Source: an uncultured Prevotellaceae bacterium (lineage in GTDB: Bacteria; Bacteroidota; Bacteroidia; Bacteroidales; Muribaculaceae). From it: a DNA stretch of 64,000 nt. The notes under the pieces are model-generated. The model was not told the origin of the DNA, made no database searches, and saw only the letters and a list, made by a program, of their open reading frames with translations. Of this stretch, positions 39,019 through 48,435 are shown piece after piece. Location of the stretch: the NCBI GenBank assembly GCA_947306175.1, contig CAMZFV010000005.1:62001-126000 (forward strand). Reading direction: 5' to 3'. The position numbers were made by a program, and so were the translations under genes. Every line of letters starts with the position of its first letter. Position 1 is the stretch's first letter.

Positions 39019-39855
39019 ATGAATAAACGCATTGAACGGATATGGCAGCGGTGGGGCGACACCGTCAGGTTCCTTTTGTGGGGCTTGACGGTGGCTTTGG
39101 TATGCTTTTTGCTATATCGGGTTACCGTGAACAGTAAAACTCCACATCTGGTGCCCTTGACCGAGGGCGCGCGCGATAGCCTGATGACGGTTGCCGTGCC
39201 TCGTGGTGTGTCCGATACGTTGGTGAAGTATGACGCGTTTGACGTTCATTTCAATGGCCTTCGGGGCATCGCTAACAGCACCGCCTATGAGCTTGTTGTC
39301 AACGAACTCAACGGTTCGGTTGAGCGCAGCAACGAGTTCATGCAGGACTATGGTGTGAAAGGATGCCCTTCTCCCGTGGATTATGCAGGCAGCGGACTGC
39401 ACCGCGGTCACCTCGTGCCTGCGGGTGACCTGAAGTGGGATGAGGAAGCCATGCGCCAGTCGTTCCTGATGACCAATGTGTGCCCGATGCACAAGGCGCT
39501 CAATGGGGGCGGATGGGCCAAGTTGGAGGAAAAGGTGCGCGAGTGGACGGCACGTGACAGCGCTCTATTGGTCTTTACGGGACCTGTCGTCAGCAATGGC
39601 GACACCACATTGGCCAACGGACGTGTAACCGTGCCCGGCGCCTACTACAAGGTTATCATGGCGCCCTGTGTGCGTCCCATGCGGGCCATTGCCTTCATAT
39701 ACCCGAATGGTCACAGCAACGGGCGTCTGCGGCAATATGCCGTGAGCGTCGATGAAGTGGAGCGCCGAACAGGCCTCGACTTTTTCCCGTTCTTGCCAGT
39801 CAATGAACAACAACGCCTAGAGTCCCCCGTCAACCTCGACGCCTGGCTCAATTAA
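39019..39855 (+). CDS. DNA/RNA non-specific endonuclease (NUC1 type), membrane-anchored or exported
   Basis: GSGLHRGHLVPAGDLKWDEEAMRQSFLMTNVCPM (RGH motif), N-terminal TM. Confidence 0.88.
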   Translation: MNKRIERIWQRWGDTVRFLLWGLTVALVCFLLYRVTVNSKTPHLVPLTEGARDSLMTVAVPRGVSDTLVKYDAFDVHFNGLRGIANSTAYELVVNELNGSVERSNEFMQDYGVKGCPSPVDYAGSGLHRGHLVPAGDLKWDEEAMRQSFLMTNVCPMHKALNGGGWAKLEEKVREWTARDSALLVFTGPVVSNGDTTLANGRVTVPGAYYKVIMAPCVRPMRAIAFIYPNGHSNGRLRQYAVSVDEVERRTGLDFFPFLPVNEQQRLESPVNLDAWLN

Positions 39856-39921
39856 TATAGAAACAATCGACAGGGTTAATGTGTGCCGGGACTCTGTCGC
39901 GGCAATAATACAACAAGCATC

Positions 39922-40884
39922 ATGAAGCAGTTTGTTAAAATCTGGATTCTGGTAACAGCGATGGTGATGGGCGGCGCCCTTCCCCCGCAGGTAATGGGTG
40001 ACAGCAACATCACCACCCAATGGTCTGCCCAAGCCAAATCGAAGAAAAAGTCCAAGAAAAACAAAAAGCAGAACAAGAAGCAGGCCAAGAAGCAGAAAAA
40101 ATCCCGTCGCTCTGTAAAGACGCAAAATTTTGCGTCTCCCTCCCGGTTGGCGACAGTCCCCACCATCGGCAAGACCGCTTCGACCACGGCCATCCCCCAG
40201 CAGAACACCAACGCCCTGCTGGCGGTAAATATCCCCAAGGGCGTCTCCAACCAGGTACTGAACTACAAGGCCATCAGGGTCAACTTCAACCCCTCGCTGC
40301 ACATCCCCAACTGCGTCGCCTACGAACTCACGGCGACGATGGTCAGTATGGCCGACGCCCCAGATCACGAATCACGCAAGAACTACAACTACGCTAAAGA
40401 TAACAACGTCAAGTCTTGCCCCGAGAATTGGGAATACCGAGGCAGTGGCTACAGCCGTGGCCACATGGCTCCTGCGATGGACATGCGTTGGGACAAGACA
40501 GCGATGGCCCAATGCTTCTACATGACCAACATGTGCCCGCAGGACACCAAACTCAACAACGACCACTGGCGTGTACTGGAAGAGAAAGTCCACAACTGGG
40601 CCAAACGTGACAAACGCATTATGGTCTATACGGGTCCCATCATGGGCAAGAGCCCTAAAATGATTGGCAAGAACAAGCAGAACATCGCCGTACCCGATGC
40701 CTTCTTCAAGGTACTCTATGCCCCCGATCAGAACCGTTCCATCGCCTTCATCTATGACAACAAGCCCTGCCCCGGAAACATCAGCAAATATGCCGTCACT
40801 GTCGCTGAGGTCGAGCGCCGCACCGGCCTCACCTTCTCCACCGCCATCCCCAAGCACCAATGCAACCTCTCCGACTGGGAGTAA
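39922..40884 (+). CDS. DNA/RNA non-specific endonuclease (NUC1 type)
   Basis: GYSRGHMAPAMDMRWDKTAMAQCFYMTNMCPQ; Lys-rich N-terminal insert. Confidence 0.9.
   Translation: MKQFVKIWILVTAMVMGGALPPQVMGDSNITTQWSAQAKSKKKSKKNKKQNKKQAKKQKKSRRSVKTQNFASPSRLATVPTIGKTASTTAIPQQNTNALLAVNIPKGVSNQVLNYKAIRVNFNPSLHIPNCVAYELTATMVSMADAPDHESRKNYNYAKDNNVKSCPENWEYRGSGYSRGHMAPAMDMRWDKTAMAQCFYMTNMCPQDTKLNNDHWRVLEEKVHNWAKRDKRIMVYTGPIMGKSPKMIGKNKQNIAVPDAFFKVLYAPDQNRSIAFIYDNKPCPGNISKYAVTVAEVERRTGLTFSTAIPKHQCNLSDWE
40114..40139. repeat. Dispersed palindromic repeat copy 3, inside endonuclease gene and read in frame
   Basis: GTAAAGACGCAAAATTTTGCGTCTCC, translated in SVKTQNFASPS. Confidence 0.8.
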
Positions 40885-40900
40885 ACAACAATTTAACAAG

Positions 40901-40960
40901 CTGATTCATCTGAACTGTCTGAGGGCATCCGCTTTCAGGTATTTCAGATGAATCAGTTTT
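40901..40960 (+). terminator. Terminator hairpin
   Basis: CTGATTCATCTGAA ... TTCAGATGAATCAG followed by TTTTTA. Confidence 0.8.
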
Positions 40961-41021
40961 TATAAGTAAATGAGGGTGTCAAGTTTTTTTAGTATATTTG
41001 TCGCCTAAAACATTTTTGACG

Positions 41022-41921
41022 ATGAAGAAGAAACAGAAACGGAGTTTATATTACCTGCTGGCAGTGGTGCTGTTGGCAATAGCTGGATATCAGGGTTATC
41101 AGAAGAATTCGTTCTACAAGGGCGCCTATGACGACAGCCTGCCCAACGAACAGACCACAACTCAGCAGCAGGACAAGCAGGAGGGCAAGGAGTATAAGTC
41201 CACGGGCGATGCTTCGCTGCTCGATGTGAAGCTGCCCGAGCGGCTTGACAACCAGACGGTGCATTACAAGTCCATCGTGGTGTATTTCAACAAGTATTAC
41301 CGTGTGCCCAACTGTGTGGCCTATGAGCTGACCAACACCATGACGTCGATGGCCGATTCTAAAGACGCCGAGAACCGCGCCGACTACAAGTTCGAGCGCG
41401 ACTACAATGTGAAGGGCTGCCCCGACTGGTGGGACTACAAGGATAGCGGCTACACCCGCGGCCACATGGCTCCCGCGATGGATATGCGCTGGGACAAGAC
41501 GGCGATGGAGCAGTGTTTCCTGATGACCAACATCTGCCCGCAGCTCGACGAAATGAACGATGGCGAGTGGCGCCACGTCGAGGAGGCTGTGCACAAGTGG
41601 TCGCGCACGGCTGGACGCCTCATTGTGTTCACGGGCCCCATCTTCTCCAACAACATGAAACGTATCGGCAAGCACGATGATATTGCCGTTCCCGAGAGTT
41701 TTTTCAAGGTTATCTATTCGCCCAAGCAGAACCGCGCCATTGCCTTCGTGATGGAAAACAAGGGAATGCCTAACAGCTGGACCAACTATGCCACCACCAT
41801 CGACAAGGTGGAGGCGCTTACGGGATATGACTTCCTCGCCTCGCTTGAGGACAACGTGGAGAACGTCGTCGAGAGCAAAGAAAACATCAAGGACTGGCCC
41901 GCTTATTACCCGCGCCGATGA
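41022..41921 (+). CDS. DNA/RNA non-specific endonuclease (NUC1 type)
   Basis: GYTRGHMAPAMDMRWDKTAMEQCFLMTNICPQ; N-terminal TM. Confidence 0.9.
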   Translation: MKKKQKRSLYYLLAVVLLAIAGYQGYQKNSFYKGAYDDSLPNEQTTTQQQDKQEGKEYKSTGDASLLDVKLPERLDNQTVHYKSIVVYFNKYYRVPNCVAYELTNTMTSMADSKDAENRADYKFERDYNVKGCPDWWDYKDSGYTRGHMAPAMDMRWDKTAMEQCFLMTNICPQLDEMNDGEWRHVEEAVHKWSRTAGRLIVFTGPIFSNNMKRIGKHDDIAVPESFFKVIYSPKQNRAIAFVMENKGMPNSWTNYATTIDKVEALTGYDFLASLEDNVENVVESKENIKDWPAYYPRR

Positions 41922-43324
41922 ATCCTCTTGATTTTACAGGCATCGGCAGCGATACCATCTGCGCTGTCTCCACGCCGCAGGGTAGGGGAGGCATCGCTGT
42001 CATCCGTGTGAGCGGTCCCCAAGCGTTGGATATTGTGCAGCACCGCTGGCAGGGTAAACCTCTCGCCGACATGGCTTCGCACACTGTCCATCTGGGCCAC
42101 CTTTTGGACTCCAATGAAGAAATCCTTGACCAGGCGGTGCTGACTGTCTATCGGGCGCCCAATTCGTTCACGGGCGAGGACGTTGTGGAATTGGCCTGTC
42201 ACGGCTCGACATGGATTCAGCAACAAGTGGTGCAAACCTTAATCGATGCGGGCTGCCGCCATGCCATTGCGGGCGAATTCTCGCGCCGCGCCTTTGCTAA
42301 CGGGCGCATGGACCTGTCGCAGGCCGAAGCCGTCGCCGATGTGATTGAGGCGCAGTCTCGCGCTGCCCATCATGTGGCGATGAGCCAGATGCGGGGACGC
42401 TATAGCGACGAACTGAAGAGCCTGCGTGACAAGTTGCTGCACTTCGTGTCGCTCATCGAACTCGAACTGGACTTTAGCGAGGAAGACGTGACCTTTGCCG
42501 ACCGTGGTGAGGTGACCGCCCTGGCGCGCGAAATCCACGCTCTCATCAGTCGCCTTGCCGACAGTTACCGTGACGGTAACGCCATCCGCAATGGTATGCC
42601 TGTCGCCATCGTTGGACAGACCAATGCGGGCAAATCCACCCTTCTCAATGCCCTGCTGCGTGACGACCGCGCCTTGGTCAGCGACATCCACGGTACCACA
42701 CGCGATACCATTGAGGACACTGTGGTCATGAACGGCACCCTGTTCCGTTTCATCGATACGGCAGGCATCCGCCAGTCCACCGACACCGTTGAGCAGATGG
42801 GCATCGAGCGCTCCTGGCAAGCCCTCAACAAGGCCACTATTGTCCTGTGGGTCATCGACAGCACCCGCCCTGAGAATCTCGAAGAAATGGCCCATGATAT
42901 CCTCGCCCGCTGCGAGGACAAGCGCCTCATCGCCATCCTCAATAAGACCGACAAGGTGAATGATATCACCGAGGTGGAAAACCAACTAAAACGCCTCTTG
43001 CCCCCAAGCGCATCCATCATCCCCATCAGCGCCAAGAACGACGCCGATATCGACTCCCTACGAGACCTCATCGTCAAGACCGCTGCACTCCCCGACGTGG
43101 ACAGCGACACCGTCATCGTCACCAATGCTCGCCACTATCAGGCTCTGACCCGTGCTCGTGACGCCATCTCCCGCGCCATCGACGGCCTCAGCGCTGGCCT
43201 CAGCTGCGACCTCATCGGCCAAGACATCCGCGAATGTCTCCACTGGCTCGGCGAAATCACCGGCACCATCACCACCGACAACATCCTCGCCGAAATCTTC
43301 ACCCACTTCTGCATCGGCAAATAG
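41918..43324 (+). CDS. mnmE: tRNA modification GTPase MnmE
   Basis: DTICAVSTPQGRGGIAVIRVSG, VGQTNAGKSTLLNALL, DTAGIRQ, NKTD, C-terminal FCIGK. Confidence 0.96.
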   Translation: MNPLDFTGIGSDTICAVSTPQGRGGIAVIRVSGPQALDIVQHRWQGKPLADMASHTVHLGHLLDSNEEILDQAVLTVYRAPNSFTGEDVVELACHGSTWIQQQVVQTLIDAGCRHAIAGEFSRRAFANGRMDLSQAEAVADVIEAQSRAAHHVAMSQMRGRYSDELKSLRDKLLHFVSLIELELDFSEEDVTFADRGEVTALAREIHALISRLADSYRDGNAIRNGMPVAIVGQTNAGKSTLLNALLRDDRALVSDIHGTTRDTIEDTVVMNGTLFRFIDTAGIRQSTDTVEQMGIERSWQALNKATIVLWVIDSTRPENLEEMAHDILARCEDKRLIAILNKTDKVNDITEVENQLKRLLPPSASIIPISAKNDADIDSLRDLIVKTAALPDVDSDTVIVTNARHYQALTRARDAISRAIDGLSAGLSCDLIGQDIRECLHWLGEITGTITTDNILAEIFTHFCIGK

Positions 43325-43366
43325 AGCCTTAGAAACAACTCTGAACAATTTTGAACGACTTGAAGC

Positions 43367-43389
43367 AAACCGCTAATTTATAGCGGTTT
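43367..43389. terminator. Perfect 9-bp hairpin after mnmE (terminator, or near element junction)
   Basis: AAACCGCTA-ATTTA-TAGCGGTTT followed by ACTCGTTTTT. Confidence 0.65.
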
Positions 43390-43650
43390 ACTCGTTTTTA
43401 ACACTTCGGGTTGCATATTTTTTTCTTCAACTTTCTCGTACTATTTTTGTATCATATTTCTACCGCGAGTGTAAACTGTGTTCAAATTGTCTTCCATTAT
43501 GCAATATTTGGGACAAACATGGAACAGCATGAAACTTATCCAAAACGCTACTGACGGGACAAAGTGGAACACAGTGGGAAATTGCGGAACTGAATGGAAC
43601 AAAAATGGCGGTTTTTCCGCAGAGTTAAACCTTTTTAATGACGCACATTT

Positions 43651-45198
43651 ATGGAAATAGAGAAACGATGTCAGTGGTGCGGGAAACAATTCATAGCACA
43701 CAAAATGACGACTCTTTACTGCTCTTCAAGCTGTGTTAACAAGGCTTACAAGGCAAAAAAGAAACAGATGATGAAAGAAGAAGTCGAGCAGGAACAACAC
43801 TCCAAGTTGCCCATCGTTGAAAGTCTTGGAGACAAACCATACCTAAGCCCAATGGAAGCTGCAAAGCTTCTGGGTGTGGGAAAAACAACCATATATAGGT
43901 ATATGGCTCAGGGGCAATTCAAGGTTCTTAGACTACCGGCCAAGACCCTCGTAAGAAGAATTGATTTGGAGGCCATGTTTGACAATGCCCCCGCATATGT
44001 CAAGCGGAACAACCACAGGCATAAGATCGAGCACGATAGCTATACAATGAAGGAGATTTGTGAGAAATATCAAGTGACCCGAAAAGTGGCCATGCGACGG
44101 ATTGAGCAGTTCGACATCCTAAAGATATACGAGGGACGCAATGTGTCCTTCTCAAAAACTGCCGTTGACAGGTACTTTTCCGAACTCATCGAGGACTTTG
44201 ATAAGGAGAATTACTACACCATCCAACAGGTTATGGAGAAGTTCAACATGTCCTACTCAGCCGTCATTTCTTTTGCCAAACGGCATAAGTTACCAAGGGT
44301 CACCAGGCGGAGGGAAGTGTTCTATTCCAAACCCCATATCGACAGCCTGAAAGGTATTGGTGAAGCTATTGATCCTCTCTACTACACTTTCAAGGAGGTG
44401 ATGGAGAAGTACGGATTCACAAAAGATCAAGTAAGCCATTATCTCCATACCTATCATATAGACCGCTTCAAACGAGGTACTTTTACAATGATTAACCGGA
44501 AGGAGTTTGACAAGACAATCAAGGAACGCATGCATGGATTCACAAGCATCTCTGAACTCAACGCAAAGATTGAAGAAGCAAAGGAAGACCGAACAAGAAC
44601 AGAGCAAATCACACTTCATTCTGGTAGCATTGAAATCATACCAAGTGTGGAATCAGAGAATGATGCAGATGGGTACGAAGGCTATATTAGTGCCGAGGAG
44701 ATTGCTGCACGATACAAACAAAGTAAAAAGTGGGTTGGCTTCCTAATGCGTCAGAAAAAAATACCAAGGGTGCAGGTAGCAGGAATCCTGCTCTACGATG
44801 AGACAGCGGTTGACGATGTATTCAGCAGATACTCGTCACCAGACTCTATCACAGAATGGTACACCACAGATGATATAGAAAAGATGTACAACATGACACC
44901 TGTGGCCAGACGCAGCTTTACTCATCGTCACAATATCCCTACAAAAAAGGAGTATGGCATCACGTATTACTCCAAGCTCCATGTTGACTTTGCACGTAAT
45001 CCAGGGCTCCAATATGCCGAAGACTACTACATGGTCGAGCAGATTATGGCCAAGTATCATGTTGACAGGGAGACTGTGTATGGTATTGTCAGATACAAAA
45101 AAATCCCGAGCGTCAAAGACGGCCAGTTCAGAGTGTATCTTAAATCCGCCATCGATAAGTACTTTTCCGATAAACAAGAGAAGGACAATAAGAAATAA
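43651..45198 (+). CDS. Multi-HTH (tandem excisionase/MerR-like) DNA-binding protein with N-terminal Cys cluster
   Basis: CQWCGKQF..YCSSSCVNKAY; repeated HTH_17-like units (YLSPMEAAKLLGVGKTTIYRYMAQG; YTMKEICEKYQVTRKVAMRRIEQ; YTIQQVMEKFNMSYSAVISFAKR; YTFKEVMEKYGFTKDQVSHYLHT; YISAEEIAARYKQSKKWVGFLMR; YTTDDIEKMYNMTPVARRSFTHR; YMVEQIMAKYHVDRETVYGIVR). Confidence 0.8.
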   Translation: MEIEKRCQWCGKQFIAHKMTTLYCSSSCVNKAYKAKKKQMMKEEVEQEQHSKLPIVESLGDKPYLSPMEAAKLLGVGKTTIYRYMAQGQFKVLRLPAKTLVRRIDLEAMFDNAPAYVKRNNHRHKIEHDSYTMKEICEKYQVTRKVAMRRIEQFDILKIYEGRNVSFSKTAVDRYFSELIEDFDKENYYTIQQVMEKFNMSYSAVISFAKRHKLPRVTRRREVFYSKPHIDSLKGIGEAIDPLYYTFKEVMEKYGFTKDQVSHYLHTYHIDRFKRGTFTMINRKEFDKTIKERMHGFTSISELNAKIEEAKEDRTRTEQITLHSGSIEIIPSVESENDADGYEGYISAEEIAARYKQSKKWVGFLMRQKKIPRVQVAGILLYDETAVDDVFSRYSSPDSITEWYTTDDIEKMYNMTPVARRSFTHRHNIPTKKEYGITYYSKLHVDFARNPGLQYAEDYYMVEQIMAKYHVDRETVYGIVRYKKIPSVKDGQFRVYLKSAIDKYFSDKQEKDNKK

Positions 45199-45300
45199 TA
45201 AGCTCAGACTTATCCCAGCATTATTTTCAATTATAATCCGCTGATTGCCATCAGCATAAAATAAGTCAAGACATTTGCAAACTAATAAAACAATAAAGAC

Positions 45301-46470
45301 ATGCAGTACTGCAAGACAATCACACTTCGGAAACGCATCCTCAAATGCGGGATGATTTCCCTCTATCTGGACTATTATCCAGGCTATCGTGACATCATTT
45401 CTATGAAGACCATCCGTCGTGAATCACTTGGTATTTACATTTATCCCAAGCCTCAAAACAAGCGTGAGAAGGACTTCAATAAGGTAATGATTGAAAAAGC
45501 TGAAGCCATCCGTTGCAGGCGTTTTGAGTCCATCGTGAACGAACGTTATGACATTTTTGACAAAAAAAGATTCAACGGCGACTTCCTTGCCTACTTCTAT
45601 CAGATGCTTCAAAACAAAGACCCCAAGTGGAGGTTTGTCTATGAACACTTCTCATACTTTGTTGGCGGCAAGTGCCGCTGCGAAGAAATCGACGTTGATC
45701 TGTGCAACAAGTTCCGCGAATACCTTCTGACAGCAAAGAACATGCGCAACGGCAGACCGATGGCCATCAACTCAGTCGCTGGCTATTGGTCAACATTCCG
45801 TGGCTTCCTGAATATTGCTTACCGTGACAAGATGATCCGAACTAACCCCAATGACTTCTTGGACAAAATCAAGACCATTCCTGTTGACAAGCAGAGTCTG
45901 TCAATGGAAGAGCTTCGCAGGCTTTACCGTACTCCATGTGACATCGACGTACTGAAAAAGGCATCAATTTTCGCTTGCTTAACAGGTATGCGCCGAAGTG
46001 ACATCATCAATCTCAGATGGGAAAACATCAAGGAATACGCCGACGGCAACAAGTATGTCGAGTTCTATGCACAAAAGACTAAAACACGTAACCTTATCCC
46101 CATCACCATGGGAGCATACGAACTCATCTCTGAGGGACGAAAATCCTTATATGGGCCCGTATTTGACGGGTTTGAGATAGACATGGCACGGAAACCGCTG
46201 AAAACCTGGCTTGCTAAGGCTTGTATCAGAAAGCGGATAACATTCCACTCATTCCGGCATACTTTCGCATCGCTTCAAGTGGAACTTGGCACGGATCTCT
46301 ACACTGTCCAGCAGCTCCTGGCACACAAGAGTGTCACAACCACACAAATCTATGCTTGTCATGCCGACCCAAAGAGACGGGAAGCTGCCGAAAGGATATC
46401 ATCCATGCTTCTCGGTGATGATGGTAAAAAAGTAACGGCTCAAACCAAGAAAACGAAGAATTGTGGCTAA
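45301..46470 (+). CDS. Tyrosine site-specific integrase
   Basis: TGMRRSDIINLRWENI, HSFRHTFASLQVELGTDLYTVQQLLAHKSVTTTQIYACH. Confidence 0.92.
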   Translation: MQYCKTITLRKRILKCGMISLYLDYYPGYRDIISMKTIRRESLGIYIYPKPQNKREKDFNKVMIEKAEAIRCRRFESIVNERYDIFDKKRFNGDFLAYFYQMLQNKDPKWRFVYEHFSYFVGGKCRCEEIDVDLCNKFREYLLTAKNMRNGRPMAINSVAGYWSTFRGFLNIAYRDKMIRTNPNDFLDKIKTIPVDKQSLSMEELRRLYRTPCDIDVLKKASIFACLTGMRRSDIINLRWENIKEYADGNKYVEFYAQKTKTRNLIPITMGAYELISEGRKSLYGPVFDGFEIDMARKPLKTWLAKACIRKRITFHSFRHTFASLQVELGTDLYTVQQLLAHKSVTTTQIYACHADPKRREAAERISSMLLGDDGKKVTAQTKKTKNCG

Positions 46471-46611
46471 AGATTGCGAAATACCTCAATATATTGAGGC
46501 GACGCAGAAATATGCCAATTAACCACAAAATCCATAATTATGATGGATTGATTGCTGTTATTAGTGGATAATTCCGTAACTTTGCGCTCAAATTATTGAT
46601 ATTTCATTAAT

Positions 46612-47367
46612 ATGAAGAGCAAAAAGGTTACGGAACTTTTCTTTTTGGTTGTAGGCTGTATTGCAATGGGTTTATATATAGCAATGCTTTTCGAATGGAT
46701 TGATTGTGCCGACTGGTTCATACTTCCCTCAAAGTTCATCAGCGGACAGTATGAGCAAGCAAAAGCCTTCACACCCATCTTATATATTACCCTGGCGCTG
46801 CTGGTTCTTATCAGGATGACATTCATCAGTTATGCAATGGGCAAGACGGTAGTTGTTATCCCTCATAGTAAGCAGCAGTTGCGTCTTGTCACTGGATCAA
46901 AAAACGATTTAATGACAGAAGAGCCGGAGAAAGATAAGACTGAGGTCATCAGAGAACGCCATCAGCAGCAGCTCATACAACGTAAGCGTCAAATTATGAC
47001 ATGTGTTTTGGATTACGTAGAGCTCACACTGGCCCCCTACATGAAGACCTCTGACCTCCATGTTTTTTGTAACAACATCAAAAATTGGGAGACCTCAAAG
47101 GACATTGAACCTTCGCCGTCCATAACCAACGGGCAACTTTCAACATTGGACCTCAGACATTTAGCCTGGAACATCGGAGAACGTTTCAAGTGGAATGGTG
47201 AGCAGCGGGCCATATTTATCAAGCGGTCGTTCCCCAATGAGTTCAGAGATCTTGAAATCAAATCTATCCGGCAAAACCTGCGACAACATGGAACTTGCAT
47301 CATCCCGATAGACATCCCGGACAAAGGCTGTTTCAAGTTTCATACCCCATCCGCCAGCTTGCCATAA
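46612..47367 (+). CDS. Membrane-anchored hypothetical protein of the element
   Basis: 251 aa, two N-terminal TMs, charged C-terminal domain. Confidence 0.6.
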   Translation: MKSKKVTELFFLVVGCIAMGLYIAMLFEWIDCADWFILPSKFISGQYEQAKAFTPILYITLALLVLIRMTFISYAMGKTVVVIPHSKQQLRLVTGSKNDLMTEEPEKDKTEVIRERHQQQLIQRKRQIMTCVLDYVELTLAPYMKTSDLHVFCNNIKNWETSKDIEPSPSITNGQLSTLDLRHLAWNIGERFKWNGEQRAIFIKRSFPNEFRDLEIKSIRQNLRQHGTCIIPIDIPDKGCFKFHTPSASLP

Positions 47368-47486
47368 AACATTTACCTGCTTGTTACAACTTATTCTGAC
47401 TTATTCCAAACTTAACTTTTGATGACATCATCCAGCATTGAACCAGTCTGTTACTTTGCCCTCGGAATCATAATAATTTCGACAAT

Positions 47487-47873
47487 ATGCAAGAACAGAT
47501 TACATTCAACGACCTTCCCATGATGGTCTCACAGGTGCTCAGCAAAATGGAGCGGCTTGAACGTGTAATTGAAACCATCAGAGAACGGATAGACGGCAAT
47601 TCCACATCTTCAGCCGAACATATTCCAATGACTATTGACGAGGCATGTGACTTCCTGAAGATGAAGAAATCAACAATGTACTATCACGTAGAACGTGGAA
47701 ACATCACAGTCACCAAACGAGGGAAAAACTTCATTTTTTTCAAAGATGAACTTGTGCATTGGCTTGAAGGCGGCAGGAAAAACCAGGAAAGCAGCATGAA
47801 TACAGACGAAGAGAATGACATGCGCCTGGCTTCATTTAGACGAAAACCCAAAGGATTCTATCCAAGAAGATGA
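47487..47873 (+). CDS. Excisionase-type helix-turn-helix protein
   Basis: MTIDEACDFLKMKKSTMYYHVERGNITVTKRGKNFIFFKDELVHWL. Confidence 0.85.
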   Translation: MQEQITFNDLPMMVSQVLSKMERLERVIETIRERIDGNSTSSAEHIPMTIDEACDFLKMKKSTMYYHVERGNITVTKRGKNFIFFKDELVHWLEGGRKNQESSMNTDEENDMRLASFRRKPKGFYPRR

Positions 47874-48236
47874 CTCATCCCCACCCAAGATGCGCCCATG
47901 CCAAATTTCTGTGTCTTTCTACTTGCCAGCCATTGGCATCGCTTTTGTCCATCACGTCTCGGCCTTTCGTGCAAGCATGAAAGCCTTCGCAGTATTGGAC
48001 AATGACCAGTGAGAGTCGCCGAGAAACTCTGTGATGTATGTACTGGAGAATGCAAGTCTGACAACAGACATGCCTTCTCTTTTCCGTACATATAACACGG
48101 AGTTTCTTTTTCGACGACACTCACAGGTCACCACCATGCAATGGCCTGGCAGGCAGATTCATTGTTGGCATGGACTGCATCACCACCCTCATTCATCTGA
48201 AATATAATAGCTTCATATGAGATTGCTTTATTTTCT

Positions 48237-48336
48237 TGTAGCGATGTAGCGAAGCACAAACAACCCCATTGTTCTTTTTAAATATCAGCGACTTACGCTT
48301 CGCTACATGGTTTATTTTAGGTTTTGTTTCGCTACA
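48237..48336. repeat. Array of four TGTAGCGA octamers (two direct, two inverted)
   Basis: TGTAGCGA at 48237 and 48245; TCGCTACA at 48300 and 48329; includes perfect 12-bp IR ATGTAGCGAAGC/GCTTCGCTACAT. Confidence 0.8.
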
Positions 48337-48435
48337 AAAAACAGGGGCGGCCTGCCAAAGGTGACCCCTGCATTGTTTTATTAAAAACTAGTCGTATGAA
48401 ATGAAAAAAGTTAGTTGGTGTTTGTATTGCTGCGG

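Noticed and set aside
43478-43660. 60-aa ORF upstream of the multi-HTH gene
   Set aside because: AT-rich leader region with no motif or coding signal; likely non-coding or part of the element junction.
47874-48230. Several overlapping short ORFs between excisionase-like gene and topB
   Set aside because: Mutually overlapping frames on both strands with unnatural composition; treated as non-coding.
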